DNA of 64,000 nucleotides, taken from positions 62,001-126,000 of the forward strand of contig NZ_QICB01000001.1 of assembly GCF_003725295.1 (NCBI RefSeq). The letters run 5' to 3'. Below the pieces are notes generated by a model. That model was not told the DNA's origin. It worked only from the letters and a program-made list of their open reading frames with translations, and did no database searches. Both the position numbers and the translations under genes were made by a program. This DNA comes from Slackia faecicanis (GTDB lineage Bacteria > Actinomycetota > Coriobacteriia > Coriobacteriales > Eggerthellaceae). This document shows, piece after piece, positions 1-9,840 of the stretch (its first letter is position 1; the number at the start of each line of letters is the position of its first letter).

Positions 1-1333
<1,333 letters not shown>

Positions 1334-1334
<1 letters not shown>

Positions 1335-2413
1335 TGACGCATGCTGCAAGGCCGCGTACGGCGGTCATCAAAATCGGGTCGTCGACGCTGACCGACGCCG
1401 AAGGCAAGGTCGACCGCGCTTACCTGGCCGACCTGGCCCATCAGATAAACCGCGTCCGCAAGGCGGGCTGGAACGTGATCATTGTCAGCTCCGGCTCCAT
1501 CCCGTGCGGCCTGGAGTCGCTCGGGCTTCCGCTGAAGCGTCCGAAGGACATGCCGACGGTCCAGGCGGCGTCGAGCGTGGGCCAGCGCGCCCTCATCGCG
1601 GCATACGACCAGGTGTTCTCGCCGTACGGCATGCTGACGTCGCTCGTGCTGCTCACGCGCCGCGACACGGCCGACCGCAACGCCTACCTGCATGCCCGCG
1701 ACACGTTCGCGCGCCTGCTGGAGCTCGGCGCCGTGCCGATCGTCAACGAGAACGACACGGTTTCGGTCGAGCAGATCAAATTCGGCGACAATGACACGCT
1801 CGCGGCATTGGTCGCATGCCTTGCCGATGCCGACCGCGTGGTCATTCTGAGCGACATCGACGGCTTGTACACGGCGAATCCGCAAATCGACCCCAAGGCC
1901 GCTCTCATACGTCGCGTCGACCGTCTGACGCCCGAGATCATGGCGGGCGCCACCGGAGCGGGCAGCGCGGTGGGAAGCGGCGGCATGATCACCAAGCTCA
2001 CCTCGGCGCGCGTGCTGGGCGCCGCAGGCATCCCGCTGGTGATCTGCCACGGCCGCGCCGAAGACGCCGTGGTGCGCTCGCTTGCCGACGATCCGATCGG
2101 CACCTTGTTCACGGCGCGCGAGCGCAGGCACGAAATCACGCCGCGCAAGCTCTGGATCGCGTTGGGCGATTCCGTCAAAGGCCGCCTCGTGGTGGATGCC
2201 GGCGCCGCATGCGCCCTGGTCGAACACGGATCGTCGCTTCTTTCGGTGGGCATCAGGCGCGTCGAAGAGCCGTTCGAGGCGGGAGACGTGGTGGACGTTC
2301 TCGACGAGTCGGGCTACGTGATCGCCCGCGGCCTTGCCCGCTGCGACGCCCATGCGGCCCGCGAGGAGGCCGGAACGGTGATCCATCGCGACGAGATGGT
2401 CGTGTTCGAATAG
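1334..2413 (+). CDS. proB: Glutamate 5-kinase
   Basis: Catalyses ATP-dependent phosphorylation of glutamate to gamma-glutamyl phosphate, the first step of proline synthesis, in the cytoplasm. The 359-residue product has the amino-acid-kinase start KIGSSTLTD, the substrate-binding stretch PIVNENDTV followed by FGDNDTLAALVA, and SAVGSGGMITK near residue 215. The last ~80 residues (from RKLWIALGD) look like the C-terminal PUA domain found in full-length ProB. The ATG overlaps the obg stop by one base. proA follows after 51 bases, giving the usual proBA pair. Expected feedback inhibition by proline is family knowledge and is not visible here. Confidence 0.97.
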
Positions 2414-2423
2414 CAAGTTCCTA

Positions 2424-2444
2424 CGAGCGCGCTTTGCGCGCTCG
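2424..2444 (+). other. Perfect 9-bp stem-loop in proB-proA spacer
   Basis: CGAGCGCGC (2424-2432) and GCGCGCTCG (2436-2444) pair perfectly around a TTT loop, just before the proA SD (GGGAGGAGG). There is only a weak T-rich tail (CTTGTT). It could be a leaky terminator or an mRNA-stability element that sets the proB:proA ratio. Confidence 0.5.
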
Positions 2445-2464
2445 CTTGTTCGGGAGGAGGCGCC

Positions 2465-3751
2465 ATGGAGCGCGAATTGGAGACTTACGTGCGCGAGACG
2501 GCTCTTGCCGCCCGCGATGCGTCGCGCGTGCTGGCGCGCGCGTCCGAGAGCCGGAGAAACGAGGCTCTCGCCGCGATGGCGAGCGCGCTGCGCCTTCAGG
2601 CGCCCGTCGTGATCGAGGCCAACGCCCGCGATATGGAGCAGGGCGCGGCCGCGGGCATGAGCGAAGGCCTGCTCGACCGCCTTATGCTCGACGAAGCGCG
2701 CATCGAGGGCATGGCGTCGGCGCTCGAGGCGCTGGCGGGGCTTCCCGATCCGCTGAATCGCACGGTCGAGCAGCGTACGATCGAAGGCGGCATGGACCTG
2801 CGCCGCGTTACCACGCCTCTCGGCGTGGTCGCCATGGTGTACGAGGCCCGTCCGAACGTGACGGCCGACGCGGCAGGCATCTGCCTGAAATCGGGCAACG
2901 CTTGCGTCCTGCGCGGCGGCTCCCAGGCGTTTCATTCCAATATCGCGCTCACGCGCGTTTTGCGCGAGGCCGTGGAAAGCGTCGGGCTTCCGGCCGACTG
3001 CATCTGTTCGATCGAAACGGTCGAGCGCACGGCCACCGATGCGCTGATGGGCCTGCACGGCATCGTCGACGTGCTCATCCCGCGCGGCGGAGCGGGCCTT
3101 ATCCGCCATTGCGTCGAGCATTCCAAGGTGCCCGTGATCGAGACCGGCACGGGCAACTGCCACGTGTACGTGCACGAGACGGCCGATTTCTCCATGGCGC
3201 GCGCCATCGTGATGAATGCGAAGACGCAGCGCACGGGCGTGTGCAATGCGTGCGAAAGCCTTCTGGTCGACCGCGCGGCGGCAGCGGACTTCCTTCCCGC
3301 TATGCTGGCCGAGCTGGCCGACGCGGGCGTCGTGGTCCATGGTGACGAGTGCGTGCGCGCTTGCGCTCCCGCGTCGCTTCGCTTCGTCGATGCGACCGAG
3401 GAGGATTGGGGCCGCGAGTATCTCGCGCTCGAAATCAGCGTGAAGACGGTCGAAGGCGCTTCCGAGGCGGTCGATCACGTCAACCGTTACGGCACGGGCC
3501 ATTCCGAGTGCATCGTGGCCGACGAGGCCTCGCCGGCAGGCGCTCGCGCCATCGACGATTTTTTGGCGGGAGTCGACGCCGCGGCGGTGTACGCCAACGC
3601 TTCGACGCGCTTCACCGACGGCGGATGCTTCGGCCTGGGCGCCGAGATAGGAATCTCCACGCAGAAGCTGCACGTGCGCGGGCCGTTCGCCCTCGAGGCG
3701 CTCACGTCGTACAAATACGTGGTGCGCGGAGCGGGGCAGGTGCGCGGCTAG
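2465..3751 (+). CDS. proA: Gamma-glutamyl phosphate reductase
   Basis: NADPH-dependent reduction of gamma-glutamyl phosphate to glutamate semialdehyde, which cyclises on the way to proline. The 428-residue product has the expected length and the aldehyde-dehydrogenase-like fold signatures: VVAMVYEARPNVTADAAG, KSGNACVLRGG, the catalytic cysteine region TGVCNACESLLV, and the C-terminal GLGAEIGISTQKLHVRGP. A strong SD (GGGAGGAGG) sits upstream of the ATG. It follows proB and its stop (TAG 3749-3751) overlaps the nadD start by one base. ProB and ProA form a complex in other bacteria to channel the labile intermediate. Confidence 0.97.
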   Translation: MERELETYVRETALAARDASRVLARASESRRNEALAAMASALRLQAPVVIEANARDMEQGAAAGMSEGLLDRLMLDEARIEGMASALEALAGLPDPLNRTVEQRTIEGGMDLRRVTTPLGVVAMVYEARPNVTADAAGICLKSGNACVLRGGSQAFHSNIALTRVLREAVESVGLPADCICSIETVERTATDALMGLHGIVDVLIPRGGAGLIRHCVEHSKVPVIETGTGNCHVYVHETADFSMARAIVMNAKTQRTGVCNACESLLVDRAAAADFLPAMLAELADAGVVVHGDECVRACAPASLRFVDATEEDWGREYLALEISVKTVEGASEAVDHVNRYGTGHSECIVADEASPAGARAIDDFLAGVDAAAVYANASTRFTDGGCFGLGAEIGISTQKLHVRGPFALEALTSYKYVVRGAGQVRG

Positions 3752-4443
3752 TGGGGGTGTCCGTCGCGCCCACGCAGGCCGCGTCGCCCGTCGTGTGCGA
3801 GCGTTTCGACGCGCTCGGCTCGGACGGGCGTCACGCGCGCCTCGGCATCATGGGCGGCACGTTCGATCCGATCCATATAGGGCATCTTGCCTGTGCCGAA
3901 CAGGTGCGTGACCTGTTCGAGCTCGATGCGGTGGTGTTCATGCCCGCGGGCGATCCGTGGATGAAGCGCGGGCGCAGCATCACCGCCGCCGAAGACCGCT
4001 TCGCCATGGTGAAGGCCGCCGTGCAGGACAACCCGTTTTTCGACGCAAGCCGTCTTGAAATCGACCGCGCAGGCGAAACGTACACCGTGGACACGTTGCG
4101 AGCTCTGCGCGCGCATTATCCTGACAACGTCGAGCTGTATTTCATTTCGGGGGCCGATGCCATGCATCGCATCCTCGAGTGGCGCGACGCGACGGAGCTG
4201 GCCCGCCTGGCCCGTTTGGTCGCGGTTTCTCGGCCCGGCTATGAAATCGACGACGCCCGCCGACGCTATATGCTCACGCACGCGGCCATCCGCCACGTGT
4301 CGGTCATCGAGGCCACGGCGCTTGCCGTCTCTTCCACTGATTTGAGGGAGAAAGTGCGCTCGGGGCGCTCGATACGCTATCTCGTGCCCCGGGTTGTGTC
4401 AGACTACGTCGAAAACCACGGTTTATATCGCGGCGGCGCGTAG
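3751..4443 (+). CDS. nadD: Nicotinate-nucleotide adenylyltransferase
   Basis: Adenylylates nicotinate mononucleotide to deamido-NAD in NAD biosynthesis. The core shows GGTFDPIHIGHL (nucleotidyltransferase HxGH) and, near the C terminus, AVSSTDLREKV, the ISSTxxR-type motif. The start is uncertain. I chose the GTG at 3751 that overlaps the proA stop; a second GTG lies at 3757. Both leave about 30 poorly conserved residues before LGIMGGTFDP, whereas most NadD proteins begin only a few residues before that motif. The internal ATG at 3850 falls inside the conserved strand and is too late. It lies between proA and yqeK, the usual nadD-yqeK-rsfS order of Gram-positive bacteria. Confidence 0.93.
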   Translation: MGVSVAPTQAASPVVCERFDALGSDGRHARLGIMGGTFDPIHIGHLACAEQVRDLFELDAVVFMPAGDPWMKRGRSITAAEDRFAMVKAAVQDNPFFDASRLEIDRAGETYTVDTLRALRAHYPDNVELYFISGADAMHRILEWRDATELARLARLVAVSRPGYEIDDARRRYMLTHAAIRHVSVIEATALAVSSTDLREKVRSGRSIRYLVPRVVSDYVENHGLYRGGA

Positions 4444-4535
4444 CCGTCCGCCATGCCGGCCATGCGTTCGCGCGGGCGACAGGCCCCGCGTTCGGCGCGC
4501 CGGTCCGGCATGCATCGCAAGGAAGGAAGCGGTCG

Positions 4536-5207
4536 ATGATCGATCCCGATAGATTCGAAGAGATGCGCAGGCTTCTCGAAACGCGCGTGAAACCCTCGCG
4601 CTACCTGCATTCCATGGGCGTTTCGCAGACGGCCGAGCAGCTCGCCCGCATCTACGGCGCGAACGAAAACGACGCCGCGGTGGCGGGCCTTCTGCACGAT
4701 TGGGACAAGGCTCTTTCGTACAAGGAGCTCAAGCGCCTGGCGAAAAAGCACAAGCTCGCGCCGAAGGCCGTGCGCAAGCAGATGCCGGGCGTGCTGCACT
4801 CCCTGACCGCCCCGTATTCGCTGCATGAGGAATTCCCGGAGCTTTCGCCCGAGGTCCTGCAAGCGGTCGGGCGCCATACGTGCGGCGCGACCGACATGAC
4901 CGATCTCGACAAGATCGTCTTCATCGCCGACATCATCGAGCCGGGACGCACTTTCGGCGACGTCGCTCCTTTGCGCGAAGCGGTGGGCGCGGTGTCGCTC
5001 GACGAGCTGTTCTTCATGACGTACGGCTCGACGCTGGTCTATCTCATCGAGGCGGGCTTGCCCGTGCATCCCGATTCCCTCGATGTATGGAACGTCTTGG
5101 TCGCCGAGCGCGCCGAGCGTCTCGAGGAAGAAGCCGGCCGCTGCGATTCGCCCGCTTCGCCCGACGCGCTGCGCCCTCGCGGCCCGCGCGTCATCGTCAT
5201 AGAGTAG
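4536..5207 (+). CDS. yqeK: YqeK-family HD-domain hydrolase
   Basis: Members of this family hydrolyse symmetrical diadenosine tetraphosphate (Ap4A) to two ADP; the role here is by family. The 223-residue protein has an N-terminal HSMGVSQTAEQLA helix, the metal-binding HD pair in GLLHDWDKAL, then HSLTAPY, RHTCGATDMTDLDKIVF and IADIIEPGR, all typical of YqeK. The last ~30 residues are variable. SD GGAAGGAAG precedes the ATG. It sits between nadD and rsfS. A short stem-loop (CGCGGGC/GCCCGCG, 5214-5232) follows the stop in the spacer to rsfS. Confidence 0.93.
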   Translation: MIDPDRFEEMRRLLETRVKPSRYLHSMGVSQTAEQLARIYGANENDAAVAGLLHDWDKALSYKELKRLAKKHKLAPKAVRKQMPGVLHSLTAPYSLHEEFPELSPEVLQAVGRHTCGATDMTDLDKIVFIADIIEPGRTFGDVAPLREAVGAVSLDELFFMTYGSTLVYLIEAGLPVHPDSLDVWNVLVAERAERLEEEAGRCDSPASPDALRPRGPRVIVIE

Positions 5208-5260
5208 AAAACTCGCGGGCGCCAGGCCCGCGTCGGAACAACGAAAGGACCATAAGCTAC

Positions 5261-5650
5261 ATGGCACAGGACAAAGGATTCCCCTCGATCGAGAAGGCTC
5301 TGATCGCGGCCCGCGCGGCCGATTCCAAGAAGGCGACCGACATCATGATCCAAGACGTGCGCGGCCTGTCCAGCGTCACCGATTTCTTCGTCATCGTGAC
5401 CGCCCAGAACAACCGCCAGATCGACGCCGTGCTCGACGCCATCGAGGAGGCCGAGGTCAAGGAAGCGGGCGTGAAGCCCTATAGCGTCGAAGGCGCTCAG
5501 GAGGGCTTTTGGGCCCTGCAGGACTACGGCGATTTCGTGGTCCACGTGTTCCAGCCCGAAGGCCGCGACTACTATCGCCTCGAGGAGGTCTGGAACGACG
5601 CCCCGCTCGTCGACTTCCAGCCCGAGGGCGACGCCGCCCAGGAGGCGTAG
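5261..5650 (+). CDS. rsfS: Ribosomal silencing factor RsfS
   Basis: RsfS (YbeB/Iojap family) binds ribosomal protein L14 and blocks joining of the 30S and 50S subunits under starvation. The 129-residue product has the family hallmarks: KKATDIMIQDVRGLSSVTDF, FVIVTAQNNRQIDAV, GFWALQDYGDFVVHVF and YYRLEEVW. The ATG at 5261 is preceded by GAAAGGAC. The reading frame stays open upstream into yqeK, but the conserved start and the SD favour 5261. It ends three bases before mtnN. Confidence 0.96.
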   Translation: MAQDKGFPSIEKALIAARAADSKKATDIMIQDVRGLSSVTDFFVIVTAQNNRQIDAVLDAIEEAEVKEAGVKPYSVEGAQEGFWALQDYGDFVVHVFQPEGRDYYRLEEVWNDAPLVDFQPEGDAAQEA

Positions 5651-5653
5651 GCG

Positions 5654-6346
5654 ATGGCTCTCGGAATCATCTGCGCCACCAAGACCGAGGCGACTCCTTT
5701 CATCGAGAAGCTCGTCGGCGGCACGACTGAGCATGCGGCCTTGATCGACGTGCATGAGGGCGAATTCGCCGGCGTGCACGTCGTGCTGGCATGCTGCGGC
5801 GTGGGCAAGACCAACGCGGCCATGGTTTCCCAGATGCTGATCGACCGCTACGGCGTGGACGTCTTGGTGAATTCCGGCACGGCGGGCGGCATGGACCCCT
5901 CTCTCGATTTGTTCGATATCGTCGTCGGATCGACGTTCTGCCATCACGACGTCGATGCCCAGATGGTGCTCGTCGATTCGTATCCGTACTATCCGGGCGG
6001 CGTGTTCGACGCCGATCCCGCGCTGATCGACGCGGCCCGCGCCGCCTCCGAGGGCTTCGCGGCCCCCGTGCGCTTCGGCGCCATGGTGTCGGGCGAGCAG
6101 TTCATCGACGACGAGTGCCGCGGCGACGTGATCGCGCGCCACGACCCTCTTGCCGTTGACATGGAAAGCGCCGCCATGGCGCAGACGTGTTTCGCGAACG
6201 GCGTCGCATTCGTGTCCGTGCGCGGTATCACCGACACGGCCGAGCACGACGGCTTCGGCAACTACGAAATCAACAGTACGAAGGCCTCGGCGATCGCCTG
6301 CGATTTCACCGCATCGCTTCTGAAGGCGCTCGCAATCAGGAGCTAG
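5654..6346 (+). CDS. mtnN: 5'-methylthioadenosine/S-adenosylhomocysteine nucleosidase-like
   Basis: Predicted nucleosidase that removes adenine from methylthioadenosine or S-adenosylhomocysteine. The PNP_UDP_1 fold is shown by LGIICATKTEATPFIEKL, CCGVGKTNAAMV, VNSGTAGG, SGEQFID, VDMESAAMAQ and SVRGITDTAEH, where the Asp of ITD matches the catalytic Asp position. Length (230 aa) fits. The usual SGDxF is SGEQF and the usual MEGAA is MESAA, so substrate preference could differ. A futalosine hydrolase of the same fold, from menaquinone synthesis, is the main alternative. It lies close behind rsfS and is followed by a terminator at 6380. Confidence 0.82.
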   Translation: MALGIICATKTEATPFIEKLVGGTTEHAALIDVHEGEFAGVHVVLACCGVGKTNAAMVSQMLIDRYGVDVLVNSGTAGGMDPSLDLFDIVVGSTFCHHDVDAQMVLVDSYPYYPGGVFDADPALIDAARAASEGFAAPVRFGAMVSGEQFIDDECRGDVIARHDPLAVDMESAAMAQTCFANGVAFVSVRGITDTAEHDGFGNYEINSTKASAIACDFTASLLKALAIRS

Positions 6347-6379
6347 CGGCTCTGCCCGCCGGGGAATCGGCGAATCATG

Positions 6380-6414
6380 CGAAGGCGCGGCCTCATGCCG
6401 CGCCTTCGTCGTTT
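6380..6414 (+). terminator. Intrinsic terminator after mtnN
   Basis: CGAAGGCGCGGC (6380-6391) pairs perfectly with GCCGCGCCTTCG (6397-6408) around a 5-base loop and is followed by TCGTTT. It closes the obg-proBA-nadD-yqeK-rsfS-mtnN run. A TATAAT hexamer at 6473-6478 may be the -10 of the next unit, but I see no good -35. Confidence 0.8.
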
Positions 6415-6529
6415 CGGGCGAGGGATGGAAAAAGCGTCGGCTTTGCGCGGAGGGAATCGCGCGGGCTCGCCGTATAATGCAACGGATACGCTGCTGGAGT
6501 GAAGAAGGAAGAAGGGAAGGGGTCGTTTC

Positions 6530-7459
6530 GTGCGTCGTCTCGGAAACGCTTTGGCCATCGTGAATCCTGCCGCGCAAAACGGCAACGGCGCCCGAGGGGC
6601 GGCTTTTCTCAGGTATGCGGGCGCATCCGACGCCTCTCCTTTCCAGTCGCTTTCCATCGAGACCACGCGTGAGCCGGGCCATGCCCGCGCGCTCGCGGCC
6701 GCGGCCGGCGCTTACGACACGGTCGTCGTCGTGGGAGGCGACGGCGTGGTGCACGAAGCGGCGGCGGGCCTTCTCGAGATCGCGTGCGAGCACAGGCCCG
6801 TCCTGGGGCTTCTTCCCTGCGGAAACGGCAACGATTACGCCCGCACGCTCGGAATGCCGCTCGCCTTCGACGACGCCTTCTCGGCGCTCTCGCATGCGAC
6901 GCGGCGCGCGGCCGACGTGGGGATCGTGAACGGCACGCCTTTCATGCAGACGCTCTCGTTCGGCCTGGACGCGGCCATCGCGCTCGGCACGCACGAGCGC
7001 AGGGTCAAGACCGGCCGCACGGGCACGCGTCTGTTTCTCGAAGAGGGCATCGAGCAGCTCATGTTCCACCGCGACGAATACGCCTACGAGCTGTCGATCG
7101 ACGGGGGAGAGCCTCAGCGCCGTTCGATGTTCCTCTTCGCGGTGCAGGTGGGGCCCACCTACGGCGGCGGCTTCAAGATATGCCCCGATGCCGACCCTTG
7201 CGACGGCGTCTTCGACTGCTGCATCGCGCACCCGCCGATCGGGTTCGCACGCGCGGCGAAGCTGTTCCTCAGCGCGAAAGACGGAAAGCACACGGGCAAC
7301 GCCGACGTGCTGTCGTTTTATCGGGCGAAGCGGCTGTCGGTCTCGTTCTCGGCGGCTCCGCCCGCGCAGGTCGACGGCGAGCGCATCGTCGCGGACCGCT
7401 TCGACATCTCGATCCTGCCGCGCGAAATCGACGTTCTTTTCTTCGACCGAAGGGCCTGA
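6530..7459 (+). CDS. Diacylglycerol/lipid kinase family protein (YegS/DagK-like)
   Basis: Probably an ATP-dependent lipid kinase acting at the membrane surface, for example on diacylglycerol. The 309-residue protein shows the catalytic-domain signatures VVVGGDGVVHEAAAGLL (GGDG loop) and LPCGNGNDYARTLG (GNGND). The C-terminal half (GPTYGGGFKICPDADPCDG) matches the second domain of the family. The start is GTG at 6530 after GAAGGGAAGGGG. It is followed four bases later by an antiporter gene. The exact lipid substrate cannot be read from sequence. Confidence 0.88.
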   Translation: MRRLGNALAIVNPAAQNGNGARGAAFLRYAGASDASPFQSLSIETTREPGHARALAAAAGAYDTVVVVGGDGVVHEAAAGLLEIACEHRPVLGLLPCGNGNDYARTLGMPLAFDDAFSALSHATRRAADVGIVNGTPFMQTLSFGLDAAIALGTHERRVKTGRTGTRLFLEEGIEQLMFHRDEYAYELSIDGGEPQRRSMFLFAVQVGPTYGGGFKICPDADPCDGVFDCCIAHPPIGFARAAKLFLSAKDGKHTGNADVLSFYRAKRLSVSFSAAPPAQVDGERIVADRFDISILPREIDVLFFDRRA

Positions 7460-7462
7460 TGC

Positions 7463-9544
7463 ATGACGACGTTCAGCTTCATTCTCATCCTTGCCGTGGC
7501 CGTGGTCATCTCCGCGGTCATCAATCAGCTCGTGCGAGGGGTTTCGACGCCTCTTATCCAGATCGCCCTGGGCGCGGTCATAGCCCTTTGGGGCTTCACC
7601 ACGTCGAACTTCACCATCGATCCCGAGCTGTTCTTGGTGCTGTTCATCGCCCCGCTGCTCTATGACGAGGCGCGTCAGGTCGACAAGGTGTCGCTGTGGT
7701 CGAACCGGACGGTGATCGTTTCGCTTGCCGTGGGCCTGGTGGTGGTCGCGATGCTCGTGGTGGGCTTCGTGCTCAATTTCGTGCAGCCGAGCATCCCTCT
7801 TGCGGCGGCCTTCGCCTTGGGCGCCGCCCTCGGCCCGACCGATGCGGTCGCGGTGGCGTCGCTGTCCCAGCGCGCGTCGCTGAACAAGCGCCAGGAGGTC
7901 CTGCTTTCGGGAGAATCGCTGATCAACGACGCCTCGGGCGTCGTGTCGTTCCAGTTCGCGGTTGCTGCGCTCACCACGGGGACCTTCTCGCTCCTCGACG
8001 CCACGACGACGTTTTTCGTGAGCTTTTTCGGCGGTATCGCCATCGGCTTGGTGTGCGCGGCCGTGCTGGCGTTCATCGCGTCGCGCGTGCGCGATTTCGG
8101 CCTGGAGGACACGACGTTTCACGTCATGTTCGAAGTGCTCACGCCTTTCCTGGTCTTTCTCGTGGCCGAGGAGCTTCACGTTTCGGGCATCCTCGCCGTC
8201 GTCGCGGCGGGCCTTTCGGGGTCGCTGTTCAGAAATCGCAGCATCGGCCCCAACATCGCCCGCATGAAGATCGTCTCCGCGAGCGTATGGAAGGTGCTCG
8301 GCTTCGTGCTCAACGGCATCGTGTTCGTGCTTTTGGGCGTGCAGCTTCCGCATGCCATGTCGGACACCTGGGAAGACCGTTCGGTGAGCAATCCCGAGCT
8401 GATCGCGCTCGTCTTGCTGCTTGCGGCCGTGGTGATCGGCGTGCGCGTAGCGTGGTTTCTCGCCCTCAGCTACATCGGTCGCAAACAGACCGCGCGCAGC
8501 GAGCAGCGCAATAGCGGCGGCACGCCCGAGCAGGTGAAAAGCGTCATGCGCTCGGTCAAGCTCATGACGAAGGATTCGCTGGCCGAGTCGTGCGCCTTGG
8601 CGCTCGCCGGCCCGAAGGGCGCCGTGACGCTGTCGATCATGTTCACGCTGCCGTATTCCATCGACGCGGCGGGAGGGGCGTTCTCGCAGCGCGACTTCTT
8701 GATTTTTCTCGCGAGCGGCGTGATCTTGGTCACGCTGCTGCTGGCGAATTTCGTGCTTCCGCTCCTTCTTCCCGACAAAGACGAGGCTCGGGCCTATGAA
8801 ACCGACATCCAGGCTTCGATCGAGGTGCTGCGTCTGGTCATCGAGGATCTTGCCGCCCGCCAGACCAGGGAGAACCGCCGCGCCACGCAGGTGGTCATGA
8901 AGCAGTACAACGACCGCATCGACCGCATCAAGCAGGGAACGGGCTACGAAGACGACGATTCGTGCCTGCGCCTGCAGGCGCTCGAATGGGAACAGGACTT
9001 CATTCTCGAGGCCTTGGACGAAGACACGGTGTCGCCGGTGGTGGGGTACCGCCTTCTGCGCCGCGTGCGCCGCGAGATGGACCTCGTGTGCCACGAGCGC
9101 AACGTGTGGTGGCTGATCGGCATCGCCCGCAGCAGGCTCGACCTGGTGGCCCGCTCGATCAAGCGCGCCCTGCACGACAAGAACCTGCTGAAGACGTCGT
9201 CTCAGGAAGAGGCCGAAACGCGCGAATTCCAGGCGAAGGCCTTCGAATACGTGCTTTCCAGGCTGCGCGTGCGCCTGGACGACCCGGCATACAGAACCGA
9301 GCACGTCAGCGCGCTCATGGTGGAAGTGCAGCGCGACCTGCGTCGCGTGAGAAGGGCCGGACGCGGAGTGGCCGCTGCGGCGCGCGCCGAAGACAAGGCC
9401 ACCGAGATGCGCCGTATCGCATGCACCCTCGAGCTCGACCATATCCAGGACATGTACGAGGCGGGCCGCATCAACCGCGCCACCGCCAAGATGATGCGCG
9501 AGAACGTGCATCTCATGCAGCTCGACCTGGAAGACAAGGTCTAG
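7463..9544 (+). CDS. CPA1-family Na+(K+)/H+ antiporter (NhaP type)
   Basis: Integral membrane antiporter expected to exchange protons for sodium or potassium. The first ~430 residues contain about 12 hydrophobic segments. ALGPTDAVAVASLSQR and LLSGESLINDASGVV carry the ion-binding Asp residues of the NhaP/NHE superfamily. The remaining ~250 residues form a charged, helical cytoplasmic tail (for example ASIEVLRLVIEDLAARQTRE) that is long for a bacterial NhaP and may be regulatory. Start ATG at 7463, four bases after the upstream lipid-kinase stop. The gene is followed by tRNA-Leu. Confidence 0.9.
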   Translation: MTTFSFILILAVAVVISAVINQLVRGVSTPLIQIALGAVIALWGFTTSNFTIDPELFLVLFIAPLLYDEARQVDKVSLWSNRTVIVSLAVGLVVVAMLVVGFVLNFVQPSIPLAAAFALGAALGPTDAVAVASLSQRASLNKRQEVLLSGESLINDASGVVSFQFAVAALTTGTFSLLDATTTFFVSFFGGIAIGLVCAAVLAFIASRVRDFGLEDTTFHVMFEVLTPFLVFLVAEELHVSGILAVVAAGLSGSLFRNRSIGPNIARMKIVSASVWKVLGFVLNGIVFVLLGVQLPHAMSDTWEDRSVSNPELIALVLLLAAVVIGVRVAWFLALSYIGRKQTARSEQRNSGGTPEQVKSVMRSVKLMTKDSLAESCALALAGPKGAVTLSIMFTLPYSIDAAGGAFSQRDFLIFLASGVILVTLLLANFVLPLLLPDKDEARAYETDIQASIEVLRLVIEDLAARQTRENRRATQVVMKQYNDRIDRIKQGTGYEDDDSCLRLQALEWEQDFILEALDEDTVSPVVGYRLLRRVRREMDLVCHERNVWWLIGIARSRLDLVARSIKRALHDKNLLKTSSQEEAETREFQAKAFEYVLSRLRVRLDDPAYRTEHVSALMVEVQRDLRRVRRAGRGVAAAARAEDKATEMRRIACTLELDHIQDMYEAGRINRATAKMMRENVHLMQLDLEDKV

Positions 9545-9672
9545 GCCGTTTCGGCGCGGGCGGCGGTCGGGGATCGGCCATGCTTGCTGTGGAATCGGGG
9601 AGGCTTCTCCACTAAAGCGGCTGTTTTTGCTATCATGTACTGTTGCGTGTCCCGAAAGGGGGCGCAAAGCGT

Positions 9673-9758
9673 GCGGGCGTGGCGGAATTGGCAGACGCGC
9701 CAGATTTAGGTTCTGGTGGGCGACCCCCGTGAAGGTTCAAGTCCTTTCGCCCGCACCA
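9673..9758 (+). tRNA. tRNA-Leu(UAG), CCA encoded
   Basis: An 86-base class II tRNA. Acceptor arms GCGGGCG (9673-9679) and CGCCCGC (9748-9754) pair fully, with discriminator A and an encoded CCA. The anticodon stem CCAGA/TCTGG holds loop TTTAGGT with anticodon TAG, reading CUN leucine codons. A long variable arm (TGGGCGACCCCCGT region) and T-loop TTCAAGT are present. A TATCAT hexamer at 9631-9636 could be its promoter -10. Confidence 0.98.
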
Positions 9759-9840
9759 TCCGCGTTTACGCGGCGGCGTTCGCCATAGGTAACCTGTTCG
9801 TCTTCGGACGGACTGAGCAAGACTCAGATGGAGGATAGAG

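Noticed and set aside
5039-9667. A 1542-codon open frame on the - strand covering yqeK to the antiporter
   Set aside because: It lies antisense to six well-supported genes, is rich in Arg/His/Ala, has no known domain, and arises because GC-rich third positions remove stop codons on the opposite strand.
9545-9840. Further tRNAs next to tRNA-Leu
   Set aside because: Only one cloverleaf can be formed; flanks show no second acceptor stem.
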